A DNA stretch of 64,000 nt from Streptomyces actuosus (lineage in GTDB: Bacteria; Actinomycetota; Actinomycetes; Streptomycetales; Streptomycetaceae): contig NZ_JAFFZS010000025.1 in the NCBI RefSeq assembly GCF_016921115.1, positions 51,669 through 115,668 of the forward strand, given 5' to 3'. The notes under the pieces were generated by a model, which made no database searches, was not told the origin of the DNA, and saw nothing but the letters and a program-made list of their open reading frames with translations. How positions within the stretch are numbered: the stretch's first letter is position 1; the number at the start of each line of letters is the position of its first letter. Both the position numbers and the translations under genes were made by a program. Positions 1 through 8,265 of this stretch are shown here, in pieces.

Positions 1-1308
1 GGCGACGATGGCCCAGTTGGTGACCACGGAGGAACCCCCCTGGGCGAGGAACGGCAACGCCATGCCGGTCAGCGGGATCAGGCCCGTCACCCCGCCCGCG
101 ATGACGAACACCTGGAGCGCGAGGATCGAGGCGAGCCCGACGGCGAGCAGCCGGCCGAACGGCTCGCGCAGCGACAGCCCGGCCCGGTAGCCGCGCTCCA
201 CCAGCAGCGCGTAGAGGAGGAAGAGCGCCGAGAGCCCGGCCAGGCCCAGTTCCTCGCCCGCGGTGGCCAGGATGAAGTCCGACTTGGCGGCGAACCCGAT
301 GAGCACGGAGTGCCCGAGGCCGAGTCCGGTGCCCAGCATTCCGCCGGCCGCGAAGGCGAACAGCGACTGGGCCAGCTGGTTGGGCCCCTGCCCCGCCTCG
401 ATCGAGGCGAACGGATGCAGCCAGTCCTCCACGCGCGCGTGGACATGCGGCTCCAGCCGGCCCACGGCGACCGCGCCGAGGGCGGCGAGCAGCAGGCCGA
501 CCGCGATCCACCCGGTCCGTCCCGTGGCCACGTACAGCAGCACCACGAACAGCCCGAAGAACAGCAGCGAGGTGCCCAGGTCCCGCTCCAGGACCAGCAC
601 CCCGACGCTCAGCAGCCACACCGTGAGGATCGGGCCGAGGACGCGGCCGGTGGGCAGTTGCATCCCCCAGACGCGGCGCCCCGCGTACGCCAGCGCGTTG
701 CGGTTGGCGGCCAGGTACGCCGCGAAGAACACCGCCAGCAGCACCTTGGCGAACTCGCCCGGCTGGATGGAGAAACCGGCGATCCTGATCCAGATGCGGG
801 CGCCGTTGACGGCCGGGAACAGGATCGGCAGCGTGAGCAGGGCGAGGGCGGCGGCGACACAGACGTAGCTGTAGCGCTGGAGCACCCTGTGGTCCCGCAG
901 CGCGGCGACGACCACCGTGAACAGGGCCACGCCGAGCGCGGACCACACCAGTTGGGTGGGCGCGGCCCGGTCGTGCGGAGTCTCCAGGTCCAGTCGGTAG
1001 ATGAGGACCAGCCCCAGACCGTTGAGCAGCACCCCGATCGGCAGCAGCAGCGGATCGGCGTAGGGCGCGCGCAGCCGCACCGCCAGGTGCGCGAGCAGCG
1101 CGAGCACGCCGAGCCCGGCGCCGTAGCCGACGGCGCCGGGCGGCAGGGAGCCGGTGCGGGCGAGTCCGACGGCGCAGTATCCGTACACCGACAGCAGGAC
1201 GGCGAGGACGATGAGGGCGAGTTCGATGCCGCGGCGCCGGGGGCGGCGGACCGCGCGTGCGGGGGCGTCGGCCGCCGCGACGGCGGTACCTGTTCCGACC
1301 TTCGTCAT
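1..1308 (-). CDS. FtsW/RodA/SpoVE-family membrane protein, 3' end off the window
   Basis: SEDS-family polytopic protein, the lipid-II polymerising glycosyltransferase partner of a class B PBP in division or apical growth. I translated the minus strand directly; the frame is open from the ATG at 1308 to the window edge (436 codons, no stop seen). After a basic cytoplasmic N-terminus (AVRRPRRRG) come many hydrophobic segments, and family signatures are visible: NGARIWIRIAGFSIQPGEFAK, VLVLERDLGTSLLFF, LGLGHSVLIGFAAKSDFIL, EELGLAGL and the closing LIPLTGMALPFLAQGGSS. The C-terminal last helix is missing only because of the edge. In Streptomyces such genes usually precede a pbp gene, which would lie to the left. 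The start is well placed, with no longer alternative needed. Confidence 0.93.
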   Translation of the reverse strand, partial: MTKVGTGTAVAAADAPARAVRRPRRRGIELALIVLAVLLSVYGYCAVGLARTGSLPPGAVGYGAGLGVLALLAHLAVRLRAPYADPLLLPIGVLLNGLGLVLIYRLDLETPHDRAAPTQLVWSALGVALFTVVVAALRDHRVLQRYSYVCVAAALALLTLPILFPAVNGARIWIRIAGFSIQPGEFAKVLLAVFFAAYLAANRNALAYAGRRVWGMQLPTGRVLGPILTVWLLSVGVLVLERDLGTSLLFFGLFVVLLYVATGRTGWIAVGLLLAALGAVAVGRLEPHVHARVEDWLHPFASIEAGQGPNQLAQSLFAFAAGGMLGTGLGLGHSVLIGFAAKSDFILATAGEELGLAGLSALFLLYALLVERGYRAGLSLREPFGRLLAVGLASILALQVFVIAGGVTGLIPLTGMALPFLAQGGSSVVTNWAIVA

Positions 1309-1396
1309 GTCCGGAACTTACCCAAATAGGGCGAGTTGCTCGCGGTGGGGGCCGCGCGCGCCGCACCTGCCGGGCCGGTCGATCGCTCCCCTGGCG

Positions 1397-1948
1397 TCAG
1401 CACCAGCGGGGCGCGGGGCCGAGGTTGTCGATGTAGGCGGCAGAACCCCAGGCCCAGGTGCCGTCCGTGAGGAGGTACCACAGGGGGTTGCCGTGGATCT
1501 TCTGGCCCGGCGTCTTGCAGAAGATCGAGACGATCTGGCCGCGGTGCGCCGTACGGATCACCTGGCTGCCCCGGTTGGGCGCGCTGCGCAGCAGCAGCGT
1601 GTCGGCGGTGACGACGCCCCGGTACAGGCGCTGTTCGTCGTGCCCGCCGTGGTGGTCGCCGCTCCACTCACCGCGCCCGTCCCCGCTGTCCTGCCGGGCG
1701 GCTCCGGAGCCGTTGCCTCCGGAGCCGTTGCCCCAGTTGTTGCCGTCCTGTCGGGCGGCTCCGGAGGTGTTGTCTCCGGAGCCGTTGCCCCAGTTGTTGC
1801 CGTCCTGTCGGGCGGCTCCGGAGGTGTTGTCTCCGGAGCCGTTGCCCCAGTCGCCGTCGGCGGCGGCGGGGGTGACGGCGGCGACGGTGGCGAGGGTGCC
1901 GGCGGCCCCGGCTATGGCGATACGGGTGAGGGCGGAGCGCAGGGACAT
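1397..1948 (-). CDS. secreted SH3-domain protein with 19-residue repeats
   Basis: Small exported protein of 183 aa. The ATG at 1948 has GGAGG eight bases upstream and opens a clear Sec signal peptide (MSLRSALTRIAIAG, cleavage near AAAD), so a longer frame that starts near 2032 is unlikely. The middle carries about three copies of a 19-residue Gly/Asn/Asp-rich unit (NWGNGSGDNTSGAARQDG). The C-terminal ~80 residues look like a bacterial SH3 domain (LYRGVVTADTLLLRSAPN, then an IVSIFCKT strand and WYLLTDGTWAWGSAAYI), the fold that binds peptidoglycan or metal-bound ligands. Two Cys could form a disulfide. No catalytic domain is seen; the specific function is unknown. Confidence 0.85.
   Translation of the reverse strand: MSLRSALTRIAIAGAAGTLATVAAVTPAAADGDWGNGSGDNTSGAARQDGNNWGNGSGDNTSGAARQDGNNWGNGSGGNGSGAARQDSGDGRGEWSGDHHGGHDEQRLYRGVVTADTLLLRSAPNRGSQVIRTAHRGQIVSIFCKTPGQKIHGNPLWYLLTDGTWAWGSAAYIDNLGPAPRWC
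1686..1856. repeat. 57-bp tandem repeat inside the SH3 gene
   Basis: Three in-frame copies with starts at 1686 (degenerate), 1743 and 1800, period exactly 57 bp. The last two are nearly identical. The period is a multiple of three, so slippage changes copy number without a frameshift. Confidence 0.85.
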
Positions 1949-2264
1949 GGCGCATACCTCCATAAGGGAGCGAGGGAGTCGAATCCTGACTAACCGCCAC
2001 ATTAGGAGCGGCCACCCGCCCGCGCGCGCCACGCTGGTCCATCGGAGCCGCAGCGTCCGCCGGGCGGAACCGGCCGGCCGCTCGCCCGGACGGAGGAGGG
2101 TTCCCCGCGGACCGCGTCACCGGGTCGGGGCGCACCGCCGGGCCGCGCGACCGCGCCCCGGCGAGGGGTCGGCGACCGGCTCCCGCGGCGTACGCCGGGG
2201 CCTTGCCGGGTCGGGGGCCGAACCCTCGAAGGCCCGGAGTCGTGGCGGGGCGAGGGCGTGCCGG

Positions 2265-3554
2265 TCAGCCCGCCGTGTCGGGCGGGGGAGCCGTGGGGTC
2301 GTCCCCACCCGGCGGCACCGGCGGCAGCGCCACCGTCGCCACGGCACCGCCGTCCTCCGCGTTGGCGAACGCCAGCCGCGCCCCCAGCACCTCGGCCTGG
2401 CCCGCGGCGATGGTCAGCCCCAGCCCGTGCCCCTTCGCACCGCCTTCGGTGCGGAACCGCTGCGGGCCGTGCGCCACCAGGTACTCCGGATACCCCTGCC
2501 CGTGGTCCCGCACCGTCACCACCGGCCCGTCCACGGTCAGCACCACCGGTCCCCGCCCGTGCCGGTGCGCGTTCGCGACCAGGTTGCCGAGCACCCGCTC
2601 CAGGCGCCTCCGGTCGGTCTCCACCCGGGCGTCCCGCTCGATGCGCACCGCGGTCGGTGTCCCCGACGCCCGCACCACCCGCTCGGCCAGCGCCCCCAGT
2701 TCCTCGCCGTCCACGTCCAGCCGCTCCCGCCCGGTGTCCAGCCGGGAGATCTCCAGCAGGTCCTCGGTCAGCGTCCGCAGCGCCGCCACCCGGTCGCGCA
2801 CCAGCTCCGTCGGCCGGCCCGGCGGCAGCAGCTCGGCCGCCGCGTGCAGCCCGGTCAGCGGAGTGCGCAGCTCGTGCGCCACGTCGGCGGTGAACCGCTG
2901 CTCGGCCAGCAGCTTGCTCTGCAGCGACGACGCCATGGAGTCCAGGGCGGCGGCGACCGCGGCCACCTCGTCCTGCGGCCGGGTCGGGTCCTTGGTCCGC
3001 GGATCGCCCACCCGCGCGTCCAGGTCGCCGCCGCTGATCCGCCGCGCCACCGTGGCGGTGGCGTGCAGCCGCCGCGTCACCCGGGTGACGGCGAACGCGC
3101 CGACCAGCAGCGTCGCCCCGATCGCGAGCGCCGACGACCACAGGATCGCCCGGTCCAGTGCTTCGATGGTGCGCGCCTGCTGCGCGTAGTCGACCCGGAC
3201 CGCCAGCGTCCGCCCGCCGTCCACCGGGCCCGCCGCCCACATCGCGGGCCGCCCCCGTCGGGTGGCCACGACCGTGCCGCGCTCGCCCCCCGCGGCCAGC
3301 TCGTGCAGCGGCGCGGGCAGCCCGGCGGGATCGATCCCGGAGCCCGGAACGAGGTGGTCCCCGGCCTCGTACGCCTTCGTCGCGTCCGCCAGCCGCTTCA
3401 GCGCCAGTTCACGGGCCTGGCCGACGGTCTGGTCGGTCACCTGCACATGCACCAGGACGCCGAGGAGCGCGGCCAGTGCGCAGCACATCACGGTGATGAA
3501 CAGGCCCGCCTTCACCGCCAGCGGCCCGGCCCACCGCGGCAGCGGGGGCCTCAC
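2265..3554 (-). CDS. membrane sensor histidine kinase (HAMP-HisKA-HATPase)
   Basis: Two-component sensor of 429 aa. TM1 is about residues 12-39, followed by a ~95-residue extracytoplasmic sensor region, TM2 about 136-157, and HAMP about 158-212. The H box FTADVAHELRTPLTGL has the phospho-acceptor at His227, followed by N box NLVANAHRHG (324-333), G1 DHGQG (350-354) and G2 GHGLGL (375-380). All catalytic boxes are present. The GTG start at 3554 overlaps the stop of the upstream lipoprotein gene (GTGA), so the two are translationally coupled and the lipoprotein is a likely accessory sensor. No response regulator gene lies next to it in the window, so the partner is encoded elsewhere. Confidence 0.93.
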   Translation of the reverse strand: MRPPLPRWAGPLAVKAGLFITVMCCALAALLGVLVHVQVTDQTVGQARELALKRLADATKAYEAGDHLVPGSGIDPAGLPAPLHELAAGGERGTVVATRRGRPAMWAAGPVDGGRTLAVRVDYAQQARTIEALDRAILWSSALAIGATLLVGAFAVTRVTRRLHATATVARRISGGDLDARVGDPRTKDPTRPQDEVAAVAAALDSMASSLQSKLLAEQRFTADVAHELRTPLTGLHAAAELLPPGRPTELVRDRVAALRTLTEDLLEISRLDTGRERLDVDGEELGALAERVVRASGTPTAVRIERDARVETDRRRLERVLGNLVANAHRHGRGPVVLTVDGPVVTVRDHGQGYPEYLVAHGPQRFRTEGGAKGHGLGLTIAAGQAEVLGARLAFANAEDGGAVATVALPPVPPGGDDPTAPPPDTAG

Positions 3555-4285
3555 TGTGCCTCCGCCGAGGGCGAGGCGGCCGGGCGCCGCGGATGGACCG
3601 GGGCGCGGCTGCCGCCGGTGCGGAGCATCTCGTCGTGCGTGAGCAGCATGGTCTTCTGGTCGGGGTCCCACGTCCACTGCAGCCGGTAGTCGTAGCCCGC
3701 GACGTCGGACGGCGAGCGGATGATCAGGGACCGACCGGCCAGCTCGACCCCGCTGACCGCGTCCTCCCAGCTCATGACCTGCACCAGCCGGTGCTTCTCG
3801 ACGGTGTACACGCGTACCGCGGTCAGCGGCCCGGGCAGTTGCCGGAACCCGAGCGTCAGCTCCTCGTGCCCGTCCCCGGTCAGGTCCCGGTAGTAGGGCG
3901 TCAGCACGGGGCACCGGGCGCGGTCGCCGCCCGCCCCGCAGTCGTCCATCCGCGCGGCCGTCTCCCGGTACTGCGCCTTCGACCCGGAGTAGTCCTTCGG
4001 GTTCGCCCGGATCTCGGCGCGTACCACGGCCACCGGATCGACCTTGCGGATGTCGTCCCCGGGTACCGCGACGCCCTTGACGGCCTCGTGCTTGACCTCG
4101 TCGATGTCGAAGGCCGGCGAGGACGCCGGGGTCAGCGACGGCCACAGCCGGACCGGGCTGATGGCGGTCGGCGTGGGGCCGGCGCCGCGCAGGCCGCCGG
4201 TGTCGCCGCAGGCCGTGGCGGTCGCCAGCAGGCCGCAGGCGGCCACGGCGGCGAGGGCGGCGCGCGAGCGTCGGCTGCGGGGCAC
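3551..4285 (-). CDS. putative lipoprotein coupled to the histidine kinase
   Basis: Lipoprotein of 244 aa, GTG start at 4285 with AGGAG five bases upstream. The type II signal peptide ends in the lipobox LLATATAC with the lipidated Cys near residue 26, so it should sit on the outer face of the membrane. The rest is a soluble domain with an FG-GAP-like acidic stretch (YYRDLTGDGHEELTLGF) and a Trp-rich C-terminus. I cannot assign a family with a known activity. The 4-bp overlap with the kinase gene and similar Streptomyces pairs suggest that it modulates or senses for that kinase; this is inference. Confidence 0.85.
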   Translation of the reverse strand: MPRSRRSRAALAAVAACGLLATATACGDTGGLRGAGPTPTAISPVRLWPSLTPASSPAFDIDEVKHEAVKGVAVPGDDIRKVDPVAVVRAEIRANPKDYSGSKAQYRETAARMDDCGAGGDRARCPVLTPYYRDLTGDGHEELTLGFRQLPGPLTAVRVYTVEKHRLVQVMSWEDAVSGVELAGRSLIIRSPSDVAGYDYRLQWTWDPDQKTMLLTHDEMLRTGGSRAPVHPRRPAASPSAEAQ

Positions 4286-4364
4286 GGGTCTCCTGGGGTC
4301 TGGGGGGTGCGAGGGCCCCGTACACCATATTCTCGGGTACGTCCGATTTACCGACCGGACCGTC

Positions 4365-4844
4365 CTACTCGGCGAGCTCCTCCAGCAGCCGGGCGGTGGA
4401 CAGCCCGGCCCGCAGGTACTCGGCGAACAGCTCGTTGTGCAGGGCCCACGGCGAGCGACGGGACCGTATCAGCCGGATCGCCTCCTCCGGCGCGTGCCCC
4501 CGCCGGACCAGGGCGTGCGCGACGACCAGCCCGGAGCGGTTGTAGCCGTGATAGCAGCGCACCAGCACCCGGCGCCCGGCGTCCAGCGCCTCGCACGCGG
4601 CCTCCGCGAGCCGTATCACGCCCGCCAGCTGCGTCCCGTCCAGCGGCCCGTCCGGGATCGCCCACACATGGTGCTCGACCCCCTGGTCCGGGCCGTGGCC
4701 GGGCAGCCGCAGCAGCGTCTGCACCAGATCGAACTCGTCGTGCACGACAGCGAACTCCAGCTGCCCCGTCCGCCCCCGGAACTCGTGCCCGCCCATCCAC
4801 AGGCCCGGCACGATCTCGTTCCACGGGCTCTGCGGAGCCGGCAC
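4365..4844 (-). CDS. dual-specificity / tyrosine protein phosphatase
   Basis: Cysteine phosphatase of about 159 aa. The signature loop VRCYHGYNRSG gives the Cys-x5-Arg catalytic motif (Cys97, Arg103), and the likely general acid is Asp65 in AIPDGP. The frame is open to 4988, but residues beyond 4844 are Arg-rich and unlike the family. The GTG at 4844 has AGGAGG about nine bases upstream and fits the normal length, so I chose it. It is divergently oriented from the NERD gene at 5051. The substrate is unknown; in actinomycetes such enzymes often counter Ser/Thr/Tyr kinases. Confidence 0.85.
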   Translation of the reverse strand: MPAPQSPWNEIVPGLWMGGHEFRGRTGQLEFAVVHDEFDLVQTLLRLPGHGPDQGVEHHVWAIPDGPLDGTQLAGVIRLAEAACEALDAGRRVLVRCYHGYNRSGLVVAHALVRRGHAPEEAIRLIRSRRSPWALHNELFAEYLRAGLSTARLLEELAE

Positions 4845-5050
4845 CTCCGGCTGCCTCCTGCGGGTACGCAACGGCGCCTCCCCAACCGCCCTCCGCCGAT
4901 CTCTGCGGCGCGTCCGCCCGTGGCCGCGGGCATTCCGCACCCGCCACCCTGGCTGCTCGCCCTTTCGGGATCCCTGGATCCCTCTCAAGGTAACCGCCTT
5001 CTTGCCCGTGCAGCACCCCGCCTGTTCCCATGGTCGTGGGGTGATGGTGC

Positions 5051-5854
5051 ATGAGCCGACTGCGCGTCATACCGACCCGGCGACACGGCCGCGACCGGCT
5101 GTACGTCTGCCGCACGGACGGCAGGAACATCGCCTGGTACGACCGTGAGGCCGCCCGGGTGAACCTGCTCAGCGAGGACCAGAGAGACGAGGTGATGACG
5201 GCGCTCGACCCCTTCATCACGGGCAGGGTCACCGTGGGCCCGCCTCCGCTGCCCGGCCCGGCGGAGCTGGCGCTGCTGTCCCTCCATCCGGACGACGACC
5301 TGGCCCCCAACCGCCCCGGAGAGGCCCTCCTGATCGCCCTCGAACGCGACCCCGGCTCGGCCCACCGGCTGCGCCCCGACCCGCGCCGCCGTGCCCTGGA
5401 GGCCGAGCAGACCGTCGGGAACGCCCTCGACGCGATGGACATCGCGGGCTGGCGCACCCTGCACTCCGTCCCCCTGCCTGGCGGCGACCGCATCCACCAC
5501 CTGCTGATCGGGCCCGGCGGCCTGTTCGCCGTCCACACCCGCCACGCCCGCAGGCAGCGGGTCCGCGTCGACGACCCCCTGGTCGCGCTGGGCCGCCGCG
5601 ACGCCGAGCCACTGCTGCGCCGCGTCCGGGCCGGCGCCGACCGCGCCTGCTACGCCCTGACCGCCGAGGTCCGCCCGGTCCTGGCACTCGTCGGCCCGGC
5701 GGACATCGACTTCGCCGCGCCGCCGCGCCAGGTCCGCGTCCTGTCCGACTCGGACCTGGCCGCCCTGGCCCGGCCCGCCGCCGTCCTGAAGCCGGCCGAC
5801 GTGGAGGCGCTGCACGCGATGGCCCGGGACCGGCACACCTGGTCCCGCGTCTGA
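5051..5854 (+). CDS. NERD (nuclease-related) domain protein
   Basis: Cytosolic protein of 267 aa. The first ~60 residues form an actinobacterial N-terminal module (RLYVCRTDGRNIAWYDREAA). A NERD-like domain starts about residue 115: EQTVGNALDAM, then a hydrophobic core HHLLIGPGGLFAVHT that corresponds to the nuclease-like beta-hairpin, and a basic patch (RHARRQRVRV). The classical acidic pair is only partly recognisable, so nuclease activity is uncertain. It sits between the phosphatase and the NHEJ genes, an order I recall from the S. coelicolor region around SCO5302-SCO5309; that synteny is from memory. Confidence 0.75.
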   Translation: MSRLRVIPTRRHGRDRLYVCRTDGRNIAWYDREAARVNLLSEDQRDEVMTALDPFITGRVTVGPPPLPGPAELALLSLHPDDDLAPNRPGEALLIALERDPGSAHRLRPDPRRRALEAEQTVGNALDAMDIAGWRTLHSVPLPGGDRIHHLLIGPGGLFAVHTRHARRQRVRVDDPLVALGRRDAEPLLRRVRAGADRACYALTAEVRPVLALVGPADIDFAAPPRQVRVLSDSDLAALARPAAVLKPADVEALHAMARDRHTWSRV

Positions 5855-5896
5855 TCGGCACCACGGCGCGGTCGGGGCCGGGCCCGCCCGGCGGGG

Positions 5897-6778
5897 TCAG
5901 GGCAGCAGGCCGGACCGCTCCGGGTCGAGCAGCGGTGCCAGCAGGTCCCCGTGGTCCCGCAGGCGGGGGGCGAGGTCGGAGGCGGTGAACGCCAGCCGGT
6001 CGGGCGCCTCGCACTCCGCCACCTCCGCCCAGGTCACGGGCGCGGACACCCAGGGCCGTGCACGGGCTCGCAGGGTGTAGGGGGCGGCCGTGGTCTTGCG
6101 GGCGGCGTTCTGGGACCAGTCCACGAAGACCTTCCCCGGCCGCAGGCTGCGCGTCATCCGGTGCAGGGCGAGCCGCGGCATGGCCTTCTCCGCCTCCACG
6201 GCGAGCTGCCGGGCGTAGTCCGACACCTGCTCGGACGACGAGCCGCGCACCCCCGCCAGCAGGTGCAGCCCTTTCGACCCGGACGTCTTCGCGTACGCCT
6301 CGATGCCGTCAGCCGCCAGCCGCTCCCGCAGCCACAGCGCGACCTCGCAGCACTCGACGACGGTCGCGGGCGCGCCGGGATCCAGATCGAGGACGAGCCG
6401 GTCGGCGACCCCTTGGGCCTGAACCACCCACTGGTGCGTGTGGAACTCGGTGACCAGGTTCGCCGCCCACATCAGGCTCGGCAGATCCTGCACGCACACC
6501 ATCCGCCCCACCCCGGCCACCCGCGCCACCTCGGCGGTGGTGACCCACTCGGGTGTACCGGGCGGCACGTTCTTGGTGAAGAACACCTGACCCTCCGGCC
6601 CGTCCGGATAGCGCAGGAAGGACACCGGCCGGTCCCGCAGATGGGGCAGCAGCACCTCGGCCGCCGTGGCGTAGTAGTGCAGCACTTCGCCCTTGGTGAA
6701 GCCGGTCGCCGGGTACAGCACCTTCTCCAGGTTGCTGAGCGCGATCCGGCGCCCCTCCACCTCCGTGATCGGCGTCAT
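5897..6778 (-). CDS. NHEJ DNA primase/polymerase (LigD PolDom-type, stand-alone)
   Basis: Archaeo-eukaryotic primase-type polymerase of 293 aa corresponding to the PolDom of LigD, without ligase or phosphoesterase domains. It fills or extends ends during Ku-dependent double-strand break repair, with preference for ribonucleotides in characterised relatives. Catalytic acids are visible: DLDPG (Asp131, Asp133) and FVDWSQN (Asp220). Also present are the 5'-phosphate/DNA-binding start LSNLEKVLYP and the SGSKGLH nucleotide-binding loop. It is divergent from ku across a 62-bp AT-richer gap, so the two are probably co-regulated. A ligase must be supplied from elsewhere in the genome. Confidence 0.94.
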   Translation of the reverse strand: MTPITEVEGRRIALSNLEKVLYPATGFTKGEVLHYYATAAEVLLPHLRDRPVSFLRYPDGPEGQVFFTKNVPPGTPEWVTTAEVARVAGVGRMVCVQDLPSLMWAANLVTEFHTHQWVVQAQGVADRLVLDLDPGAPATVVECCEVALWLRERLAADGIEAYAKTSGSKGLHLLAGVRGSSSEQVSDYARQLAVEAEKAMPRLALHRMTRSLRPGKVFVDWSQNAARKTTAAPYTLRARARPWVSAPVTWAEVAECEAPDRLAFTASDLAPRLRDHGDLLAPLLDPERSGLLP

Positions 6779-6840
6779 ACGATGAGAATCCCATGTGAAT
6801 CACCTGAAACCAGAACAAAAAGATCGAAAGGGTGCTGCTC

Positions 6841-7950
6841 GTGCGATCCATATGGAACGGAGCCATATCGTTCGGCCTGGTCAGCATCCCGATCAAGCTG
6901 GTGAACGCGACGGAGAGCCACTCCGTCTCCTTCCGCCAGATCCACACCGAGGACGGCGGGCGCATCCGCTACCGCAAGGTCTGCGAGCTGGAGGACCGCG
7001 AGGTCACCCAGGGGGAGATCGGCAAGGGATTCGAGGACGCCGACGGCACGATCATCCCGATCACCGACGAGGACCTGTCCCGCCTGCCGATCCCCACCGC
7101 GAAGACGATCGAGATCGTCGCCTTCGTCCCGGCCGACCGGATCGACCCGCTCCAGATGGACGCCGCGTACTACCTCGCCGCGAGCGGCGCCCCCGCGGCA
7201 AAGCCGTACACCCTGCTGCGTGAGGCGCTCAAGCGCAGCAACAAGGTGGCGATCGCCAAGTTCGCGCTGCGCGGCCGGGAGCGTCTGGGCATGCTGCGTG
7301 TGGTCGGAGACGCGATCGCCATGCACGGGCTGCTGTGGCCGGACGAGGTGCGCTCCCCGGAGGGCGTCGCCCCGGACACGGGCGTCACCGTCCGTGACAA
7401 GGAGCTGGACCTCGCGGACGCGCTGATGGACACCCTCGGAGAGGTCGACCTGGAGGACCTGCACGACGAGTACCGCGAGGCGGTGGAGGAGGTCGTCGCG
7501 GCGAAGGTCTCGGGCGAGGCGCCTCCCGAGGCACCCGAGCCGGCCAGGGGTGGCAAGGTGCTGGACCTGATGGCCGCGCTGGAGAGCAGTGTCCGCGCGG
7601 CGCGGGAGTCCCGTGGGGAGGACGCCGACGTCAGATCCCTGCCGCAGGACCGGGAGGCCGCGCCCGAGGGGAAGGCCGGAAGGAAGGAGACCGCGGCCAC
7701 GTCGAAGAGGTCCGCGTCGAAGAGGTCCGCGTCGAAGCGGTCCACGGCGGAGTCGGCCGGGTCCGGCGGGACGGCGAAGAAGGCGGCGCCGAAGAAGAGG
7801 GTGGCCAAGAGCACGCCCTCGAAGGGTGGGGAGGCCCGGGGTGCGGCGAAGAAGACGGCGACGGCCGGGACGGCGGCAGGGAAGAAGACTGCGAAGAAGG
7901 CCGCGAAGAAGGCCGCGAAGAAGACGGCCTCCCGCAGACGCACGGCGTGA
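6841..7950 (+). CDS. ku: Ku DNA end-binding protein with Lys-rich tail
   Basis: Homodimeric ring that loads on DNA ends and recruits NHEJ polymerase and ligase. About 369 aa. The GTG at 6841 gives the family-standard N-terminus (V/M)RSIWNGAISFGLVSIP and has GAAAGG upstream; the in-frame GTG at 6832 is less likely. The Ku core spans about residues 1-255. After that comes an unusually long basic low-complexity tail with SKRSA repeats (about 285-300) ending in a KKAAKKAAKK array, histone-H1-like. Such tails in other bacterial Ku proteins promote DNA binding and threading. Paired divergently with the polymerase gene. Confidence 0.95.
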   Translation: MRSIWNGAISFGLVSIPIKLVNATESHSVSFRQIHTEDGGRIRYRKVCELEDREVTQGEIGKGFEDADGTIIPITDEDLSRLPIPTAKTIEIVAFVPADRIDPLQMDAAYYLAASGAPAAKPYTLLREALKRSNKVAIAKFALRGRERLGMLRVVGDAIAMHGLLWPDEVRSPEGVAPDTGVTVRDKELDLADALMDTLGEVDLEDLHDEYREAVEEVVAAKVSGEAPPEAPEPARGGKVLDLMAALESSVRAARESRGEDADVRSLPQDREAAPEGKAGRKETAATSKRSASKRSASKRSTAESAGSGGTAKKAAPKKRVAKSTPSKGGEARGAAKKTATAGTAAGKKTAKKAAKKAAKKTASRRRTA

Positions 7951-8265
7951 GCGGGGCAGGTGGCGCGCCGTCCGGAGTGCTGCTCGGGGGCGGCGGTGGG
8001 TGTCTGGCGGGGCGCTGACCGGGACGCTGCCCGGGGTCCTCGGGCGTGGGCCCGGCGGGCGGCGGGGCGCCACGCGGCGTGGTCCGGGCCCGCGGCGGCC
8101 GGCCTCCGGCTGCGGCGCCGGTGGGCCGCTCGCCCGGCCCGCGGTGGCGCCGCCCGTACGTCGCCGTGCCCGGCGGCCCCGCTCCGGCAGGCACGTTCCC
8201 GGGCGGGCCCCGGCGGAGTGCGGCGGTCCGAACCCCGCGGGCACGCCCACCGGGACTCGGGCCGG
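7951..8265. other. intergenic, no gene seen
   Basis: 315 bp of very GC-rich sequence between convergent ku and the ketosynthase. It contains GC-rich dyads that could terminate from both sides, but no T-tract and no ORF with an RBS. Open frames here look like chance frames of high-GC DNA. Confidence 0.6.

Noticed and set aside
1975..1990. TCGAATCCTG resembling the T-arm of tRNA-Arg, as a possible distant att site
   Set aside because: Only 10 bases match, the orientation is inverted relative to the tRNA and it lies in the 5' leader of the SH3 gene in core DNA; chance is the simpler explanation.
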